Counted from the stretch's first letter, positions 27,603 to 36,052 are shown. The stretch is 64,000 nucleotides of DNA from Dickeya chrysanthemi NCPPB 402 (GCF_000406105.1 NZ_CM001974.1:1333286-1397285); one strand, 5' to 3'. Translations and numbers: made by a program. Notes: generated from the letters alone by a model not told the origin.

Positions 27603-30302
27603 CTATTCTGGCGGGTCGTCCTCCGGCCGGTACTGAAGCACGTAAACGTTTATCTGCCGCCCATCAATGCGCGGTGACTTACGTTGATAGCCGCGCCCAC
27701 TGGTGGGGGGCGTCAACATGCCCGCTCCGCGCAAGATTTCGGCAAACTGCCTGACGTTAAACCCCCTGGCGATTTCGCCCTCAAAGGTGGCCGGGAAGGT
27801 GTAGAACATCATCGGGGCGGCATCGTGCTTGCCTCTGTCCCGGTATCCGGCAAGGTCACGTATGGGCAGGTCTTGCGGGTTGTAGGGCAGCGGGGCAAAC
27901 CGGCTCAGGCCGTGGGCGTTCAGGAACGCTTCGCACTGCTCGATAATCTGCTGGTGCTCCTTGTTGCCGGTGCCGAATTCGCGCACCCAGGCATTAAAGC
28001 TGTGCTGTATCGCATCCCGGCCCGTCTGTTCATCCCAGCCGGTAATGACCCGGCCCAGTGACAGCGCCGCGTCCATCACGGCAAAGCGGGCGGCCACCCG
28101 GTGAACCTGTTCGCCATAGTCGGCAGGAATGAGGCTGCGCCAGCGGGTTTCAGCAGCTCTCACCGCCTCGATAGCCTGTTGCGGGTGGTCGGCAAGGTGC
28201 TTAATCCACACCCGGCCTGCGGCACCGTGGTACTGCTGGCAGGCGTCTTTCAGTGCGTCGGCGTGCTGTTTGCCGTTGGCATGTTCATGAAAGCACGCCG
28301 TTTTGCTTAACGGGATATTCAGCAGCCGTACCAGTTGTCCCGCCCTGGTTTTTCTGCCCACGCTGGCAATGAACGTTTCCAAATCCATTTCGCCGGTGCT
28401 GATTGCCACCGTGCGCCAGCGCTTGAGCTCCCGGTTGCCGCCTTCTTTGGCCCCCTGCAATTTGCCGACGCCGTTAAACAGTGCATAGGCGGCCTGCGCC
28501 ACGCTCACCGGGTCAGCACCCTGACCGACTTCATCCAGCGGCATCAGCGCGTCGTTGTGGGCGGCGGCTTCGTTCGCCAGCCCCAGCGCGGTGCCGTACC
28601 ACGTCAGGCGCAGTAACTCCGGGTTACCGTACAGGCTGGTGGCAACGCTGGCGGTGGTGGTTTTCCCGGCGCTTGATTGCTCATAGAAATGGATGCCGAA
28701 TCCGTCAGCCCCCACCAGCCCGATTAACGGTGCTGCCAGCGCCGCCGCCATACCGGTCATCATGGCGTAGTTGCCCCCGGCAAGGCGGGCCACGGTGTCG
28801 CGCCAGCCTTCTGCCGTGCCGCTGACGGTGTAGCCTGCGGCGGCTGCGCTGCGCCCGCTGAACAGTACCGGTCTGTCAGGGGTGCCGATGATTTCCCCGT
28901 CCGGCATGAGGTAAGCCCCACACTGCCAGCCGGTCGCGTGCGCGATATGCCAGATATCCCGTGCGGCACTGCGCTGGAGCCAGTCGGCCAGAATGGCACG
29001 CAGGCTGTTTTTGGTGGTGACGTTCACGCCGCCGTTTTTCAGCGTTCGCCAGCCCTCGCGCTCACCGATATCCGCCAGCGGAATGGCCTGTGTGGTGTCG
29101 GTCTTCGCGCCGATGGGCCGCCAGCGCATTATCAGGTACTGGTCTTTGTCGTCCCGGCCAATGCCCACCACTGCCAGCGGGGAGCACAGCCAGCTTTCAT
29201 TGTTGATAATCTCGCCACTGTCTTTATCCACTTTGGGGGTTACCCAGAACACCCCATCCCGGCGGCTTTGCACATGTGGCTTTAACGGGTCGCTATGCGT
29301 TGGCTTGTCGTCGTCCGGTTCGTCCGCTGGCGGTGAATACAGTGAGGCGGCAAACGCGTGCGTCGCGGCCATCAGCCCGTATTGCTGGCGGTAATCGTCC
29401 CAGTCGGCCTTGGTATCGGTGGGAGGCAGCGCCACCTGGCCGTTGACCGCACGGGCGGCTTTCTCCGCCCAGTCTTTCCCTGCGTTCGGCGTATCCGGGT
29501 TGATGTCGTTATCGGCGGCCAGAATGATACGAGCGCTGGCATACCGGGTGCGCATGGCCTTTGCCACCGGCACCATGTTGCCCGCGTCGATAGCGGCGAG
29601 GGTCAGCGCCTCCGGGCGCATCCGGTGAACGCTTAATGCCGTCGCCAGCCCTTCGGCGATAATCACCGTATCGGGCTGTGCGGGCGCATTCACCGCGTGA
29701 TACGCGCCGCGTTTCGCCGAGTCGGCCACCTGCCGTTTGCGGCCATCGGGGGTTATTGTCTGTGCGGCGGTGGTGGTGCCGCTGGCGTCCTGTAACGTCA
29801 GCAGCAGGGTGCCATCGGGCAGCAGTGGATACGACAACCCGGTCAAGCCCTTTCCGGCCAGATAAGCGGATTCTCCGGGCTGTGCCTGTGCGGTCAGTTT
29901 TTTCAGCCGGGCGGCAAAGCGCCGGGCTTTTTCTGCGGTACGGGCCTGCTCGTCGGCAGAGGGGGATTGCCGGGTATCATGCTGGCGCGTGTCCGGCGCT
30001 GGCGCACCGGCTGGCATTCCCAGCACGTCGGCCACCAGCCGGGCGGCGTCTGCTGCGTTACACTGGCGAACGTTCATCACCAGCGCCAGCCCGTCACCGG
30101 CTTCCGGGTCACAGTGGCGGCAATGCCAGGTGCCGCGCCCCTCCAGATTATCGAACTGGAAACGGTCTGTGCCGCCGCACGCCGGGCAGGGGGTGAGCGT
30201 GGTGGGGTGGCGGGGAACCTCAATACCCAGCAGGGCCAGCACATCAGGCCAGCGGCCCACCGCCGAGCGGGTCACTTCACGGATAAAATCGATATTACGC
30301 AT
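27603..30302 (-). CDS. satellite primase-helicase (zinc finger, Toprim, DUF927)
   Basis: 899 residues with the architecture of P4 alpha-like replication proteins. A CHC2-type zinc finger has cysteines at 39, 42, 61 and 64 (CPAC..CRHC) with TDRFQF between. A Toprim-type segment near 208-290 has VIIAEGLATALS and LAADND. The DUF927 helicase region has a Walker A-like SSAGKTT near 545 and an acidic PLDEVGQ about 45 residues later. The C-terminal part could bind the origin. It would prime and unwind the element's DNA. It begins 10 bases after the preceding gene, and the iteron field lies immediately beyond its stop. It appears intact. Confidence 0.88.
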   Translation of the reverse strand: MRNIDFIREVTRSAVGRWPDVLALLGIEVPRHPTTLTPCPACGGTDRFQFDNLEGRGTWHCRHCDPEAGDGLALVMNVRQCNAADAARLVADVLGMPAGAPAPDTRQHDTRQSPSADEQARTAEKARRFAARLKKLTAQAQPGESAYLAGKGLTGLSYPLLPDGTLLLTLQDASGTTTAAQTITPDGRKRQVADSAKRGAYHAVNAPAQPDTVIIAEGLATALSVHRMRPEALTLAAIDAGNMVPVAKAMRTRYASARIILAADNDINPDTPNAGKDWAEKAARAVNGQVALPPTDTKADWDDYRQQYGLMAATHAFAASLYSPPADEPDDDKPTHSDPLKPHVQSRRDGVFWVTPKVDKDSGEIINNESWLCSPLAVVGIGRDDKDQYLIMRWRPIGAKTDTTQAIPLADIGEREGWRTLKNGGVNVTTKNSLRAILADWLQRSAARDIWHIAHATGWQCGAYLMPDGEIIGTPDRPVLFSGRSAAAAGYTVSGTAEGWRDTVARLAGGNYAMMTGMAAALAAPLIGLVGADGFGIHFYEQSSAGKTTTASVATSLYGNPELLRLTWYGTALGLANEAAAHNDALMPLDEVGQGADPVSVAQAAYALFNGVGKLQGAKEGGNRELKRWRTVAISTGEMDLETFIASVGRKTRAGQLVRLLNIPLSKTACFHEHANGKQHADALKDACQQYHGAAGRVWIKHLADHPQQAIEAVRAAETRWRSLIPADYGEQVHRVAARFAVMDAALSLGRVITGWDEQTGRDAIQHSFNAWVREFGTGNKEHQQIIEQCEAFLNAHGLSRFAPLPYNPQDLPIRDLAGYRDRGKHDAAPMMFYTFPATFEGEIARGFNVRQFAEILRGAGMLTPPTSGRGYQRKSPRIDGRQINVYVLQYRPEDDPPE

Positions 30303-30312
30303 TCCATTGCCC

Positions 30313-30945
30313 TCAGTGCGTCATGGGTGTGGGTGGTAGCGCACCGTTATTGCGCATCTGAATAAATTCATCGTGCATATCGGCCAGTATTGCCCGCCCC
30401 ATATCGGACAATTCAGGCGCTTTGCTTTGATGATTGAGCATTCCCTGATAGAACAGAGTGGCGTTTTTAGTGCCTTGTTCACGGCCAAATTTCCCGATCA
30501 ATGCGCCCTCGATATTATTCGCCATCGCAAAGCGCTCCGTATCAGGGTAAACATACATGGTGCCGTGTTTCCCTCGGTAGAGAGCCCCGTTATTGCTGCC
30601 GTTGCCTGTAACACCTTGCTCACCGTTGATCCGCTGCTGCTCCCTTATGAATTCGTAAGCCACCAGCCAGCGCCACATTTCCAAATCTTGCTGATCATTG
30701 GGCTGGAAATAGCCTTTCTCTTTCGCTTTTGCCAGCGCATGAAACACACGCAGCCCGTTTAGGTTGTCATGGTCGTAATAGCCGCGATTCAGGCTGGAAA
30801 GGGCATAATCAAACGGGTGGCACGTTGCCACTTCGTATTTGCCTTCATCGTCCAGCGCCATAAGACAAACGCCATCAGGGGAAACATCGATATACGGGGC
30901 GCGTTCATGTTCCAGTGACAGGGGTAAAGAAATGATGTCGTTCAT
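30313..30945 (-). CDS. hypothetical element protein
   Basis: 210 residues from the ATG of MNDIISLP, preceded by GGGAG at good spacing; the longer frame starting at 30993 overlaps the upstream gene and lacks a ribosome site. No family is recognised. The protein is soluble, with many aromatic and acidic residues (WRWLVAYEFIREQQRING) and a helical C terminus. Its start overlaps the previous stop by 4 bases, and it ends 10 bases before the primase gene, so it is part of the replication operon. Confidence 0.65.
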   Translation of the reverse strand: MNDIISLPLSLEHERAPYIDVSPDGVCLMALDDEGKYEVATCHPFDYALSSLNRGYYDHDNLNGLRVFHALAKAKEKGYFQPNDQQDLEMWRWLVAYEFIREQQRINGEQGVTGNGSNNGALYRGKHGTMYVYPDTERFAMANNIEGALIGKFGREQGTKNATLFYQGMLNHQSKAPELSDMGRAILADMHDEFIQMRNNGALPPTPMTH

Positions 30946-31160
30946 ACGCCACTCCCTGTGCTGTGTTTGGTATTCTTTGCGGGAAAGGCACATTGCTTTG
31001 CCTCACGTTGATAGCCGTCAATCAAGTCATCCAGCAGTAAAAGCGCGATAAACGCCGTCTGGCGCACGGCTTCAGGTTGAGTGGTGTTATCGCAACAAGT
31101 CAGTAAATCGATGAGCCCGCGAAGGCTGCTCATCGTGCCTTCAAGACATTGTTCTCTCAT
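30942..31160 (-). CDS. small hypothetical element protein (72 aa)
   Basis: 72 residues, with a hydrophobic helical middle (AFIALLLLDDLIDGYQ) and a polar tail. The start overlaps the previous gene by 4 bases and the stop overlaps the next by 4, a coupled arrangement which is the main reason to call it real. No known family. Confidence 0.55.
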   Translation of the reverse strand: MREQCLEGTMSSLRGLIDLLTCCDNTTQPEAVRQTAFIALLLLDDLIDGYQREAKQCAFPAKNTKHSTGSGV

Positions 31161-31342
31161 TGGGACATCTCCTTATCAAGCGATGCACGGATCTCGGCGT
31201 GAATATCGCTGGCAATACCGATAAGCGCACACAGTTGTGGGGAAACGCGCTCTTTCTCCGCCATATTCAGGATGACGTCGTACAGCGCAGAGACCTGCCC
31301 GGCACGAAATGCGGCTAAATCCAATGGAATAGCGTTATTCAT
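31157..31342 (-). CDS. small hypothetical element protein (61 aa)
   Basis: 61 residues, apparently all-helical (DLAAFRAGQVSALYDVILNMAEKE), coupled to both neighbours by 4- and 8-base overlaps. The function is unknown. Confidence 0.55.
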   Translation of the reverse strand: MNNAIPLDLAAFRAGQVSALYDVILNMAEKERVSPQLCALIGIASDIHAEIRASLDKEMSQ

Positions 31343-31535
31343 GGTCTTGGCCTCGCTGTTTTTGCTCTTCCAGCAGCCATAAGGACGACGTGCCGGATAA
31401 ATCGCAGGCCAGTGCTAACGCTGTCGATAAATCGCCGCCATCCAGCTCTCTGTGTGTCATTTCCAGCATCATCAGCAGAACGCACAACCTTTCGGCCTGC
31501 TGGGCTGCCTGTGTCAGTGAATGGTTATGCGCCAT
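31335..31535 (-). CDS. small hypothetical element protein (66 aa)
   Basis: 66 residues, helical, with LTQAAQQAERLCVLLMMLEM. It overlaps its neighbours on both sides in the same transcriptional unit. No family is recognised. Confidence 0.55.
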   Translation of the reverse strand: MAHNHSLTQAAQQAERLCVLLMMLEMTHRELDGGDLSTALALACDLSGTSSLWLLEEQKQRGQDHE

Positions 31536-31701
31536 GTTCCACCTCGATCACTTCCGCTTTAACGCCAGCTTTACGGAACTTGCGGTTAAGATTTTTGGCG
31601 GAGCGTTCCGCATATTCGCGGGTACGAACTGGCGTTTCCAATGTGTATTGTGTTACCCGACCAGTAACGGGATTGGTTTGGGTGATATGAACCTTAAACA
31701 C
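31525..31701 (-). CDS. small hypothetical element protein (58 aa, GTG start)
   Basis: 58 residues. I take the GTG at 31701, which follows GAGGAGG at good spacing; the longer frame up to 31854 is a shadow of the preceding gene. The sequence is a small basic domain (TQTNPVTGRVTQYTLETPV, then RSAKNLNRKFRKAGVKAEVI), plausibly nucleic-acid binding. The function is unknown. Confidence 0.6.
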   Translation of the reverse strand: MFKVHITQTNPVTGRVTQYTLETPVRTREYAERSAKNLNRKFRKAGVKAEVIEVEHGA

Positions 31702-31882
31702 GCTCCACCTCCTCTTGTTCAGGTTCTGTCTGGCTGGCGTGATACAAGTGATCGATGCGCTCTTGCAGGATGAATAACAGGATTTCACGCGCCTGCGGTT
31801 CATCCGTGTTGACGGCGGCATAGGCCAGCGCCCGGCACTGGTCGATGATTTCATCCAGTTCTAACGGGGTGTTATCAAACAT
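31694..31882 (-). CDS. small hypothetical element protein (62 aa)
   Basis: 62 residues from the ATG of MFDNTPLE; the frame further upstream overlaps the Icd-like gene and is not protein-like. Acidic and helical (ELDEIIDQCRALAYAAVN, LFILQERIDHLYHAS). It overlaps both neighbours, which supports coupling. The function is unknown. Confidence 0.6.
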   Translation of the reverse strand: MFDNTPLELDEIIDQCRALAYAAVNTDEPQAREILLFILQERIDHLYHASQTEPEQEEVERV

Positions 31883-32063
31883 GGCGCACCGCCTTAACCG
31901 GCAGGCGGCCAGCAAAAACCATGACACAGCCAGCAGGGGATTTTTCCCGCGCTTCGCGCTCGGTGGTGGCAACAATGCGGATAATGCGATTGGACGACAT
32001 ACCCAGCGCCAGAAAGCGCCATGTAAATTTGGGGCGAGTTTGGGTAGACTGTGAATCAGCCAT
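31875..32063 (-). CDS. Icd-like (host cell-division inhibitor family) small protein
   Basis: 62 residues. The sequence TRPKFTWRFLALGMSSNRIIRIVATTEREARE and the closing GCVMVFAGRLPV are the hallmark of small proteins annotated as host cell-division inhibitor Icd-like, after the phage P1 Icd protein, and common in P4-like elements. Whether it blocks division is not known for this copy. It is the first gene of the minus-strand early operon and directly faces the operator-like repeats and the divergent ribbon-helix-helix gene. Confidence 0.75.
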   Translation of the reverse strand: MADSQSTQTRPKFTWRFLALGMSSNRIIRIVATTEREAREKSPAGCVMVFAGRLPVKAVRHV

Positions 32064-32155
32064 AGTGTTAGCTCCGATAACATTGTGGTTAGCCCTCGCT
32101 CGGTGTTGATAGCACTGTTCGGGGGCGTTTTATTTTTGCTATTACGCATGTTAAT

Positions 32156-32197
32156 GTACGTACGTAATGAAAACATACTATGAGGTTACGTACGTAC
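32156..32197. promoter_or_regulatory. 12-bp inverted operator repeats at the divergent early promoter
   Basis: GTACGTACGTAA at 32156-32167 and its perfect complement TTACGTACGTAC at 32186-32197 are separated by 18 bases; each arm is itself nearly palindromic. The pair lies between the Icd-like operon and the RHH gene, the right arm overlapping the RHH start. It is a good candidate operator for that regulator. Confidence 0.75.
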
Positions 32198-32389
32198 GTG
32201 TCAACGATAAAGCGCGATAAAAGCCCGAAAGGTGCGGGATGGTCTCCAACGTTCCAGATCCGTATTACGCCTGAACTAAAAGCGCAGTTTGAGGCTGCCG
32301 CCGCTAATTCGGATATGAGTTTAGGAAACTGGCTCAAGACGCTGGGGCGTGAGGAATTAAAGCGCCTCGGCATTGAACCCAAAGGCTGA
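32180..32389 (+). CDS. ribbon-helix-helix regulator (Arc-like)
   Basis: 69 residues. WSPTFQIRITPELKAQFEAAAANSDMSLGNWLKTLGREELKRLG has the beta-strand then two-helix pattern of Arc/MetJ-type repressors. It is the only plus-strand gene of the element and is divergent from the Icd-like/primase operon, so it may be its repressor. The ATG at 32180 lies in the operator region; a GTG at 32198, just after the right arm, would give a 63-residue protein. Neither has a convincing ribosome site. It is convergent with the AntA gene. Confidence 0.7.
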   Translation: MRLRTYVSTIKRDKSPKGAGWSPTFQIRITPELKAQFEAAAANSDMSLGNWLKTLGREELKRLGIEPKG

Positions 32390-32428
32390 GTAATTCTTTC
32401 GCCATAGTTCCATTGCTGGATGGAAGCG

Positions 32429-33259
32429 TTACGCATGATTCACCCCCAGCCGTTTTGCCATCCAGCGTTGAGACAGCCGGGTTAATTCGGCTTTGCGCTG
32501 GGGGTAGTCTTGCCCCAGTTCGATCAGCGTGATGTTGGTCTGCTCAAGGTAGGAAAGGTGCTCCAGTTGGTCAGCGCTCATGCTGTCGCGGGGTTCGCCG
32601 GTTACACCATTGACCTGCGCCCAGCCTTTTGCCGTCATACCGCCCAGTACCAGACGGGCGATCATGTTGCTTTCGGTGGTGTAGTGGTACGGCAGGGTTT
32701 TCTTGCCCAGCTCCGAACGGGCGGTTTCCAGTGCGGCGCACATCGGTTTGAAATAATTTGCGGCGGTCAGGCGGGCTTTGAGCTGGCGGCGAAAACGAGC
32801 GGCCACTTCCGGCGTGCTACGGTGTAAGGCTTCCTCGCACTGGATGAAGTAACGACGAACGGCGCGGCCCTGTTCGTTGCGCTCCAGCATCGCTATTTCT
32901 TTAGCGGTGTCGATCGTCAGAAAGTAATCTTTGCCGGGGCGACCCGTGGGAATAGGGCTACAAGCCTTGCTATTCGGGCTTTTCCCCAATTTTGGAGAAA
33001 ACACTTTGTGGACGGCGTAATCACTGCCAATGACAAAACCATATTCCCTAATCCGGTCAGTGATCCATGTGGAGAAGTCTTTGCCAATGTCCAGTGCGAT
33101 ATGTAACGCTTTCGCGCTCACAATATTGGTTTCGCGTTCGCCTATCCGGCCAGAAATCACCGGGATTAATTCGGCAAAGCCATTACTGGAAATATCGCTC
33201 TGGCGGTTTTCAGGGTGAGCGAGTCCCTGACCGTTAAGGTCATTGTTTTTTGATGTCAT
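32429..33259 (-). CDS. AntA-type phage antirepressor
   Basis: 276 residues. The N-terminal domain, near residues 45-150, reads VSAKALHIALDIGKDFSTWITDRIREYGFVIGSDY and later DYFLTIDTAKEIAMLERNEQGRAVRRYFIQCEE, which is the AntA/AntB signature. The C-terminal half is a separate helical domain. In phages these proteins counter a lytic repressor; in a satellite the target could be the helper repressor or its own. It starts 14 bases after the previous stop, with a GGAG ribosome site. Confidence 0.82.
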   Translation of the reverse strand: MTSKNNDLNGQGLAHPENRQSDISSNGFAELIPVISGRIGERETNIVSAKALHIALDIGKDFSTWITDRIREYGFVIGSDYAVHKVFSPKLGKSPNSKACSPIPTGRPGKDYFLTIDTAKEIAMLERNEQGRAVRRYFIQCEEALHRSTPEVAARFRRQLKARLTAANYFKPMCAALETARSELGKKTLPYHYTTESNMIARLVLGGMTAKGWAQVNGVTGEPRDSMSADQLEHLSYLEQTNITLIELGQDYPQRKAELTRLSQRWMAKRLGVNHA

Positions 33260-33273
33260 AAAATCAGGCTCCG

Positions 33274-33693
33274 TTAGCGGGCGGCGTAATCCGGGTACAG
33301 GCTCAGGATATGGTTAATTTCCTGCCGGGTAAGCGGCGGGTGTCCGTTAATCTCGGCATTGCTATTGACCAGTCGAATAACGCGGGAAATATCATCACGC
33401 GTTGCAAACCGATAACGGTAATGACTGCCGATCCCGTCAACGTTAGGTTCGTCAATACGCACTAACCGAATATCAAGCAGGCGTTCTAATTCCGTGGCGT
33501 AATTCCGGCCAGAAGAAAGGCAGCAGTGGTGGAGAATGTCATTCTCGGTAAAACCACCCGCGCCGGAACGCAGCATGAAAACCCGTGCGCGATGCTTTTT
33601 AGGGACTGGTTTAATGGATGTGCTGGCGGTATGATCAGAAACGTTACCTTTCTGACTGACCGCCTGTAGTAGGCGGTTTTTCTTTTCCATCAT
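33274..33693 (-). CDS. hypothetical element protein, possible winged helix
   Basis: 139 residues. After a basic, low-complexity start, the core (FTENDILHHCCLSSGRNYATELERLLDIRLVRIDE) has the look of a helix-turn-helix with an arm, and the tail (LTRQEINHILSLYPDY) is helical. No family is recognised with confidence. It is coupled to AlpA by a 3-base overlap and leads into the AntA gene. Confidence 0.6.
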   Translation of the reverse strand: MMEKKNRLLQAVSQKGNVSDHTASTSIKPVPKKHRARVFMLRSGAGGFTENDILHHCCLSSGRNYATELERLLDIRLVRIDEPNVDGIGSHYRYRFATRDDISRVIRLVNSNAEINGHPPLTRQEINHILSLYPDYAAR

Positions 33694-33896
33694 GCCACCT
33701 CACCGCGCGATTCAGCAATACGCTGATTAATCCAGTCATCAATTTCACTTTCAATAAACGCGACGGAACGTGAACCGATTTTTACTGGATGCGGGAAGCG
33801 GCCTTGTGCAATGAGTTTGTAGATCCATGCTTTGCTAAAGCCAGTTTTATGGCATATTTCTGGAATCCGTAGCATACGTTTAGATTGTGCGGACAT
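33690..33896 (-). CDS. alpA: AlpA-family transcriptional regulator
   Basis: 68 residues with the canonical AlpA sequence: MLRIPEICHKTGFSKAWIYKLIAQGRFPHPVKIGSRSVAFIESEIDDWI. AlpA proteins activate excision and satellite genes in P4-like elements and Gram-negative PICIs. A good AGGAG precedes the ATG by 7 bases. It starts the minus-strand transcript that runs into the winged-helix-like and AntA genes, with about 110 bases of promoter region upstream. Confidence 0.9.
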   Translation of the reverse strand: MSAQSKRMLRIPEICHKTGFSKAWIYKLIAQGRFPHPVKIGSRSVAFIESEIDDWINQRIAESRGEVA

Positions 33897-34002
33897 TGAC
33901 TATCTCCTGTAGGTGATTGCGGTCTACAGGGGTGATTATCTTTTGTCCCATACTTGTGGGGGTAGGTGGATTAAGCGCTTAGTTAAGAAATAGCCCTATC
34001 TA

Positions 34003-34036
34003 ATAAAAAACCGGTTTTTAAGGTAAACCGGTTTAG
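34003..34036 (-). terminator. terminator of the int/orf243 unit
   Basis: Palindromic arms AAACCGGTTT at 34025-34034 and 34008-34017 form a hairpin on the minus strand followed by TTTT. It lies 15 bases after the stop of the gene upstream. Confidence 0.8.
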
Positions 34037-34050
34037 GTGCTCTTTTGATT

Positions 34051-34782
34051 TTATCGTGTTGATTTTATTATCCAATTTCTTATGGTTAATAACTTGGGGC
34101 TATCATTATAGCGACTACTCATTTTTTGATAAATGGTTGCTGATATTTCATCGATGCTTAAGGATTTATTACTTGCAATAAGACTATTAGCCATTTTCAT
34201 GGTTTCATCCTTGTGTTTATGCTGAGGTCTTCCCCCAGTGCGTCCAATATTAACCGAGAAAAAGGCTTTTTCGTCTGCGTAATAAAATGGATAAAGTAGT
34301 ATTTCATATAGCTTTAATGCATGGTTTTCTCTTTTTTCAATAATATGAATGAGGATTTCTAGTGTTAATGGTTGAAATAAATTTCTTGATATTGATAGGT
34401 TTTCGCATATCCAAAAAGAGCGTTGCCATATAAATAGATGAAGGATTTCTACTTCATTCTTAGGGTTAGGTGATGGTGGGCTGTAGATCTTGTCATAATC
34501 TATATTGTAATGATCACCAAAATGTTCATTTAACCTTTCTTTTACTATTCGAGATAAATCATCGAAAACCTCTTTCGCAATTTTTTTGCGATACTCTACC
34601 TCAAAGACATCATCATCACGTTCACGAAGTTCATTTAGTGAAGCAATGCTTTTATTAAAATCGTCAGACTCTAAAAATTCAGTTGGGACATTGAAATCTC
34701 TCATGACACACCGTTCCAAGAGTGGCTTATGCTTTATTTGTCTACAGTAGTCTACTGAGGTATTTAATGGCTGTCTATTCAT
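34051..34782 (-). CDS. unknown cargo gene beside the integrase
   Basis: 243 residues from the ATG of MNRQPLNT; the frame extending back to 34953 lies within the integrase and is a shadow. It starts 4 bases after the integrase stop and has its own terminator. The gene is much more AT-rich than the rest of the element. The first part is rich in acidic and basic residues (NELRERDDDVFEVEYRKKIAKEV). The C-terminal part contains GRTGGRPQHKHKDETMKMANSLIA then SIDEISATIYQKM, like a helix-turn-helix. No family is recognised. The position matches where P4-type satellites carry accessory, often antiphage, genes; that role is speculative. Confidence 0.6.
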   Translation of the reverse strand: MNRQPLNTSVDYCRQIKHKPLLERCVMRDFNVPTEFLESDDFNKSIASLNELRERDDDVFEVEYRKKIAKEVFDDLSRIVKERLNEHFGDHYNIDYDKIYSPPSPNPKNEVEILHLFIWQRSFWICENLSISRNLFQPLTLEILIHIIEKRENHALKLYEILLYPFYYADEKAFFSVNIGRTGGRPQHKHKDETMKMANSLIASNKSLSIDEISATIYQKMSSRYNDSPKLLTIRNWIIKSTR

Positions 34783-34786
34783 CCAG

Positions 34787-36001
34787 TTATGCACGTTTCC
34801 CAAACGAGCCGTGAACCACATTTTCGCCGTTCTCCAGCGTGTCCATATAGTCCGCGTACCACTGGAGCATTTCGCGCCTGCCATCCAGATATTGAGCATG
34901 ATTATAGGTGCCACGAATTGAGTTTTTATCGACGTGAGCAAGCTGGGTTTCAATCCATGCCGTGTTGTAGCCCTGTTCGTGAAGAATGGTGCTCATGGTG
35001 TGGCGGAAACCGTGGCATGTGACCTTTCCGGCATAACCGCTGCGTTTAAATACCTGGTTAATGCTGGCTTCACTCATTGTTTTGCGAGGGTCATTCCGGC
35101 CCGGGAACATCAGCGGATAGTTACCCGTTATCTCTCTTATCTGCTCTACGATAGCAAGAGCCTGACGTGATAGCGGTACAAGATGAGGGCGGCGCATCTT
35201 CATCCGTTCTGCGGGGATATCCCATAGCGCATTTTCGATATCTATTTCCTGCCAGGTGGCGCCGCGCAATTCACCGTTACGTAACCCGGTCAGGATAAGC
35301 AGCCGTGCGGCCAACACCACCAGCGTGCTACCAGAGTAGCCGGATAGCGCCGTAAAGAAATCCGGTAGCTCTTTAGCGATTAAGAAAGGGTGATGTTTCG
35401 ATTCATGCCCTTGCATAGCGCTTATCAGGTCTGGCGCCGGGTTATACGATGCTCGCCCGGTGACAATGGCATAACGGAAAACCTCAGAGCAGCGCATCCG
35501 CACCTTTCTGGCTTGCTCAGTAGCGCCGCGATTTTCTATTTTTTTGAGTATTTCCAATAGCTCCAGCGGTTTAATTTCTGCGATCGGGCGATCCCCCAGG
35601 CGAGGGAAAACATTATTAGTGAGTAGCACCATATTTTCATTGGCATACCCGGCCGACCACTTTTTGGCTTTGCTGGCGAGCCATTCCAGCGCGATGTCCT
35701 TGAAGCTATTTTTTACTTGAGCCTTGCGGGCGTCCTTTTCATCCTTTTTATTCTCGGATGGATCAGCGCCAGCAGCGAGAGCCTTTTTCGCCTTATCACG
35801 CAGCGTTCTGGCATCGGCAAGCGAGACATCAGGATATACCCCCAGTGCCAGGAGCTTTTCTTTACCCGCAATCCGGTACTTTAGACGCCAATAACGTGCG
35901 CCGTTGGTGTTGACGAGCAGGTATAAGCCGCCGCCGTCTGCCAATTTATACGGCTTATCTTTAGGTTTGGCGGTATCAACCTGCCGTGCATTTAGTTTCA
36001 T
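34787..36001 (-). CDS. int: P4-type tyrosine integrase
   Basis: 404 residues. The N-terminal DUF4102 arm-binding domain begins MKLNARQVDTAKPKDKPYKLADGGGLYLLV, followed by a core-binding domain and the catalytic domain: arginine in LTGLRNGELRG near 240, HGFRHT near 329, and the nucleophile tyrosine in RGTYNHAQ near 364. All key residues are present, so it should be active. It lies next to tRNA-Arg(CCU), which carries the attachment site, and the ATACCCCC arm repeats lie beside its start codon. Confidence 0.93.
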   Translation of the reverse strand: MKLNARQVDTAKPKDKPYKLADGGGLYLLVNTNGARYWRLKYRIAGKEKLLALGVYPDVSLADARTLRDKAKKALAAGADPSENKKDEKDARKAQVKNSFKDIALEWLASKAKKWSAGYANENMVLLTNNVFPRLGDRPIAEIKPLELLEILKKIENRGATEQARKVRMRCSEVFRYAIVTGRASYNPAPDLISAMQGHESKHHPFLIAKELPDFFTALSGYSGSTLVVLAARLLILTGLRNGELRGATWQEIDIENALWDIPAERMKMRRPHLVPLSRQALAIVEQIREITGNYPLMFPGRNDPRKTMSEASINQVFKRSGYAGKVTCHGFRHTMSTILHEQGYNTAWIETQLAHVDKNSIRGTYNHAQYLDGRREMLQWYADYMDTLENGENVVHGSFGKRA

Positions 36002-36003
36002 TT

Positions 36004-36052
36004 GGGGGTATCAGTTTTAGACCGAACACGGAATACCCCCAAATGTACCCCC
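36004..36052. repeat. integrase arm-type repeats, tRNA end
   Basis: GGGGGTAT at 36004-36011, ATACCCCC at 36033-36040 and GTACCCCC at 36045-36052. The same octamer occurs twice near the distal end (20192 and 20204). They lie between int and the tRNA attachment core. Confidence 0.6.
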
